A stretch of 64,000 nucleotides of DNA from Rhodocista pekingensis. Its GTDB lineage: Bacteria > Pseudomonadota > Alphaproteobacteria > Azospirillales > Azospirillaceae. Of the stretch, positions 61,186-64,000 are shown piece by piece. Below the pieces are notes generated by a model. That model saw only the letters and a program-made list of their open reading frames with translations, ran no database searches and was not told the origin of the DNA. Position numbers and translations under genes: made by a program. Position 1 is the stretch's first letter. The number at the start of each line of letters is the position of its first letter. The stretch is from the NCBI RefSeq assembly GCF_042665545.1, contig NZ_JBHTCM010000004.1, forward strand, positions 62,001 through 126,000, in the 5' to 3' direction.

Positions 61186-64000
61186 ATGTCGAATTTTCTG
61201 GCTTTCGACAGCACCGCTTACCTGAAGAACAATCCGGACGTTCTCCAGGCGGTGCTGAACGGTGGCTTTCCGAGCGCCCGCGCCCACTTCGAGCAGTTCG
61301 GTGTCAAGGAGCTGCGTAATCCGAACGCGGTGGTCAATCTGACCTACATCCTGACCGAGAACGCCGACACGGTGCTCGCGGCGATCCAGAGCGGCGCCGC
61401 CAAGGACGTGTTCGACTGGTACGTGAATACCGGTGTGAAGACGGGCGTCGCCCCGAATGCCGAGCTGGCTACCTTCGACTCCGCCAAGTACCTCGCCGAC
61501 AACCTGGACGTGAAGGCGGCCGTCGATGCCGGTTACTTCAAGTCCGCCCTCGAGCACTACCTGGCCTACGGCCGCGCCGAGTCCCGCCCGGCCTTCAGCA
61601 CGGACGGCACCCAGGTCGATGAGCCGGTCGGCAACACCATCGCCCTGACCACGGGGACGGACACCCTCACCGGCACGGCCGCCAATGACACCTTCATCGG
61701 TGTGGCGGACGGCGTGACCTCGATCACGGTCGGCGCCGGCCAGCCGGTCACCCAGACCTTCGGCGGCCTGGACGTGGTCGATGGCGGTGCGGGCACCGAC
61801 ACGATGCGCCTGACCAACGAAGTCGGCACGATGACCCTGGCCACCTCGGTCACGGTGAAGAGCATCGAGAAGCTCGAGCTGATCAGCGCGGACAACGCCA
61901 TCACGGCCGACGTTTCGGGCTGGGAAGGCCTGCAGACCATCACCGTTGACCAGAAGGACAACGACGCCGTCGCCGTCACGACCAAGGGCAACGCCACGGG
62001 CGTGAGCGTCACGGGCGGCACCACCGTGGCCGTGACCGACAGCGGCGCTGCCAAGAAGGACACGCTGGCGTCCGTCACCGTCCAGGATGCCACCGGCGCG
62101 ATCACCGTCGCCTCCGATGTGCTGACCAAGCTGACCCTGATCGAGTCCGACGGCGGCGCCACGGTCACCGCGGCGGCGGGCACCCGCACCCTTGACCTGA
62201 CCATCAACGGGCTTACCGCCGGCACGATCACCGACGCCGAGGCGACCGGCCTGAAGGTCACCGCCACCGGCGACGCCTCCGAAGGCATCACCCTCGCGGC
62301 GGCCAAGGCCAAGGCGATCGAGTTCGCCGGCAGCGAGAGCATCTCCGTCGATATCGGCAACGCGGCCGCTCAGGCTGCCAACCTCGTGATCACCTCCAGC
62401 AACACCGCTGGCGTGACGCTGGTCAACAACGCCCTCGACACGGACGTGACCTTCACCGGCGGCGCCGGCAAGGACAGCCTGACCATCGGCGCGTCCACCA
62501 AGACGATCGACCTGGGCGCCGGCAACGACACGCTCACCGTGACGGCCGCGCTGGGTGAGGGCGGTAAGCTGGTCGGCGGCGAAGGCACCGATACGCTGGT
62601 CATGACGTCTGCCCTGGCGCAGACCCTCACCGGCTCGACCGCGTTCTCGAAGGCCATCGAAGGCTTCGAGAAGGTGAGCCTGGGCGCCGTGGCTGCCGAC
62701 ACCACGAATACCGTCAACCTGACGAACCTGGGCAACATCAGCCATGTGGTTTCCGCCGGCACCGGCGCCGCTGGTGTCGCCGAGACCGCGGCGATCGTCT
62801 TCACGACGCTGTCTGCCGGCGCGAGCATCACCATCGCGGGTCGCACCGTGACGGCGACCGGCGGTAACGCCACCGGTGCTCAGGTTGCTACGGCTTTCAG
62901 CACCGGCACGTCGGCCGGCGCTCTGACCGTGACGGGCACGCTGACCGACTGGACGGCCGGTGCCGTTACCGGCGCCAGCCAGGTCACCTTCACCAGCTCG
63001 AACTCCGGCAACGTCACCGATCTGACCCCGACCTTCACGGGTGTCGCGGCCCCGGTTGTACCGTCCGTTGCCACGACCAATGGCACCGGCGCGAGCGATG
63101 AAACCGCTGCTGTCACCTTCACGGATCTGGCCATCGGCCAGAGCGTCACGGTTGCCGGGCTGACCATCTCGGCGGTCACTGGCGCGGCGACGGCGGCTCA
63201 GGTCGCGGCTGCGGTTGCCGGCGGCAGCGCTGGCACCATTCAGGTCACTGGGGCGTTGGCTGACTGGACTGCGGCTCCCGCCGCCGGTGCCACGGTTACG
63301 TTCACCAGCACCACCGATAACACGGACGTTCCCAATCTGGTTCCGACCGTCGCCGGTACTCCTGCCCCGACCGTGACGTCGAACACGCCGACCAACGGCA
63401 CCCCGGGGTCGGTCCTGACCGTCACCAACATGGCCAATGGCGGCACGTTCGAGCTGACCGGCGCGGTCACCGGCACGGCCACCGTGAGCCTGAAGGACGC
63501 CACCGGCACCGCCGATGTGCTGAACGTCACGCTGAACGGCGCCAGCAACATCGTCAACACCGGCAAGGTCGTCGTCGCCGGCGTCGAGACGATCAACATC
63601 GTGACGACCGACACCACCGCGGCCAGCAATCCGGCCGCTGCGTCCACGATCAACCTGGATGCGGCTGGGACCACCAAGATCGTCCTCACCGGCAATCATG
63701 GTGTGAACTTCACCGGCTCCACCCTGACGAAGCTCGTCGATCTGGATGCCTCCGGTGTCGTCGGCACCGGCGCCACGGCGGCGGCGGCGGCCACGGCCGG
63801 TACGGTGACCTTCACGTCGTCCGTCACGGACAAGGCCCTGACCGTCAAGACCGGCAACGGCAACGACACGATCATCGTCGCCAGCAACACCAAGGGCGCC
63901 ACGATCGACACCGGCACCGGCAACGACACCATCACGGGTTCCCAGGGGAACGACGTGATCAACGCCGGGGCCGGCAACGACAAGGTCAACTCCAGCGCCG
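61186..64000 (+). CDS. S-layer/RTX surface protein, 3' end outside window
   Basis: A single frame runs from ATG 61186 to the window end without a stop (938 codons so far). The first 140 residues have three repeats of about 45 residues of the type FDSTAYLKNNPDVLQAV...HFEQFG (7-47, a diverged copy about 50-95, and 97-140), known from RsaA-like and other T1SS-exported surface proteins. The rest is Thr/Ala/Gly/Val-rich beta sequence with two 106-residue repeats. Glycine-aspartate RTX motifs appear near the end (GNGNDTIIV, GTGNDTI, GAGNDKV). It lacks Cys and a signal peptide, fitting type I secretion and Ca-dependent S-layer assembly. Confidence 0.93.
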   Translation, partial: MSNFLAFDSTAYLKNNPDVLQAVLNGGFPSARAHFEQFGVKELRNPNAVVNLTYILTENADTVLAAIQSGAAKDVFDWYVNTGVKTGVAPNAELATFDSAKYLADNLDVKAAVDAGYFKSALEHYLAYGRAESRPAFSTDGTQVDEPVGNTIALTTGTDTLTGTAANDTFIGVADGVTSITVGAGQPVTQTFGGLDVVDGGAGTDTMRLTNEVGTMTLATSVTVKSIEKLELISADNAITADVSGWEGLQTITVDQKDNDAVAVTTKGNATGVSVTGGTTVAVTDSGAAKKDTLASVTVQDATGAITVASDVLTKLTLIESDGGATVTAAAGTRTLDLTINGLTAGTITDAEATGLKVTATGDASEGITLAAAKAKAIEFAGSESISVDIGNAAAQAANLVITSSNTAGVTLVNNALDTDVTFTGGAGKDSLTIGASTKTIDLGAGNDTLTVTAALGEGGKLVGGEGTDTLVMTSALAQTLTGSTAFSKAIEGFEKVSLGAVAADTTNTVNLTNLGNISHVVSAGTGAAGVAETAAIVFTTLSAGASITIAGRTVTATGGNATGAQVATAFSTGTSAGALTVTGTLTDWTAGAVTGASQVTFTSSNSGNVTDLTPTFTGVAAPVVPSVATTNGTGASDETAAVTFTDLAIGQSVTVAGLTISAVTGAATAAQVAAAVAGGSAGTIQVTGALADWTAAPAAGATVTFTSTTDNTDVPNLVPTVAGTPAPTVTSNTPTNGTPGSVLTVTNMANGGTFELTGAVTGTATVSLKDATGTADVLNVTLNGASNIVNTGKVVVAGVETINIVTTDTTAASNPAAASTINLDAAGTTKIVLTGNHGVNFTGSTLTKLVDLDASGVVGTGATAAAAATAGTVTFTSSVTDKALTVKTGNGNDTIIVASNTKGATIDTGTGNDTITGSQGNDVINAGAGNDKVNSSA
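62782..63405 (+). repeat. Two 106-residue internal repeats in the S-layer protein
   Basis: Residues starting ETAAIVFTTLSAGASITIAG (from 62782) are repeated 318 bases later as ETAAVTFTDLAIGQSVTVAG (from 63100). Each copy holds a GAQVATA/AAQVAAA helix and a (T/A)L(T/A)DWTA motif. Confidence 0.85.

Noticed and set aside
60937..63699. 920-residue minus-strand open frame
   Set aside because: It is antisense to the S-layer gene. The plus frame has a strong ribosome site, surface-protein repeats and RTX motifs, whereas the minus frame is a mirror of these repeats.

Overview
The window is one stretch of a very GC-rich (roughly 70%) bacterial chromosome with tightly packed operons. The gene content points to a motile alphaproteobacterium of the Rhodospirillales/Azospirillaceae type (Rhodospirillum centenum and Azospirillum are the closest match I can name). 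The evidence is a FlbD-type flagellar regulator inside a fliF-fliH-fliN-motA-flbD-flhA-flhF-flhG block, alphaproteobacterial families such as DUF1491, aa3-type cytochrome oxidase genes, and an S-layer/RTX surface protein. The organism assignment is inference. I saw no rRNA, tRNA, CRISPR array, insertion sequence or prophage.

Layout. 1-1.9 kb: tail of an unknown gene, a CelD/BcsL-type acetyltransferase and a coupled unknown gene. 1.9-6.0 kb (minus): treZ and a glycogen-debranching glucosidase. 6.2-8.4 kb: a phosphodiesterase-like lipoprotein and a threonine-dehydratase-like enzyme. 8.6-11.3 kb: coxB-coxA, closed by a strong terminator. 11.4-15.4 kb: two small orphan proteins, a repeat-rich gap, a DUF3422 membrane protein and moeA. 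15.4-27.2 kb (minus): nine flagellar genes ending in a very long FliK-like protein. 27.5-30.4 kb (minus): a phospholipase D family protein, a CsbD protein and a VOC protein.

30.8-35.9 kb: a six-gene energy-transducing operon (DUF3450, long TtpC-like ExbB, ExbB, ExbD, TonB, TPR) with the layout of the Vibrio TonB2 system. A glutamine amidotransferase and an opposed TonB-dependent receptor follow (36.2-39.2 kb). 39.2-41.2 kb: DUF1491, surE, msrA. 41.3-43.0 kb (minus): an uncharacterised DUF6745-like membrane protein and its small partner. 43.2-49.2 kb: a heavy-metal RND efflux operon with two His-rich secreted proteins and an adaptor carrying an extra metal-binding, membrane-anchored front end.

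49.3-60.4 kb: a surface-polysaccharide cluster. rmlB and rmlA make dTDP-4-keto-6-deoxyglucose. No rmlC or rmlD is present, so the VioA-like aminotransferase probably diverts the sugar to a dTDP-4-amino-4,6-dideoxyhexose. A Wzm/Wzt ABC exporter with a C-terminal glycan-binding domain and three large glycosyltransferases complete the pathway; gmhB lies on the opposite strand. 60.6-64.0 kb: a small XRE regulator and then a giant S-layer/RTX protein gene that runs off the end. That last gene is the largest coding feature at the right edge and is easily missed because its stop codon lies outside the window and it is covered by long antisense ORFs. Polysaccharide export and S-layer side by side suggest a cell-envelope locus.
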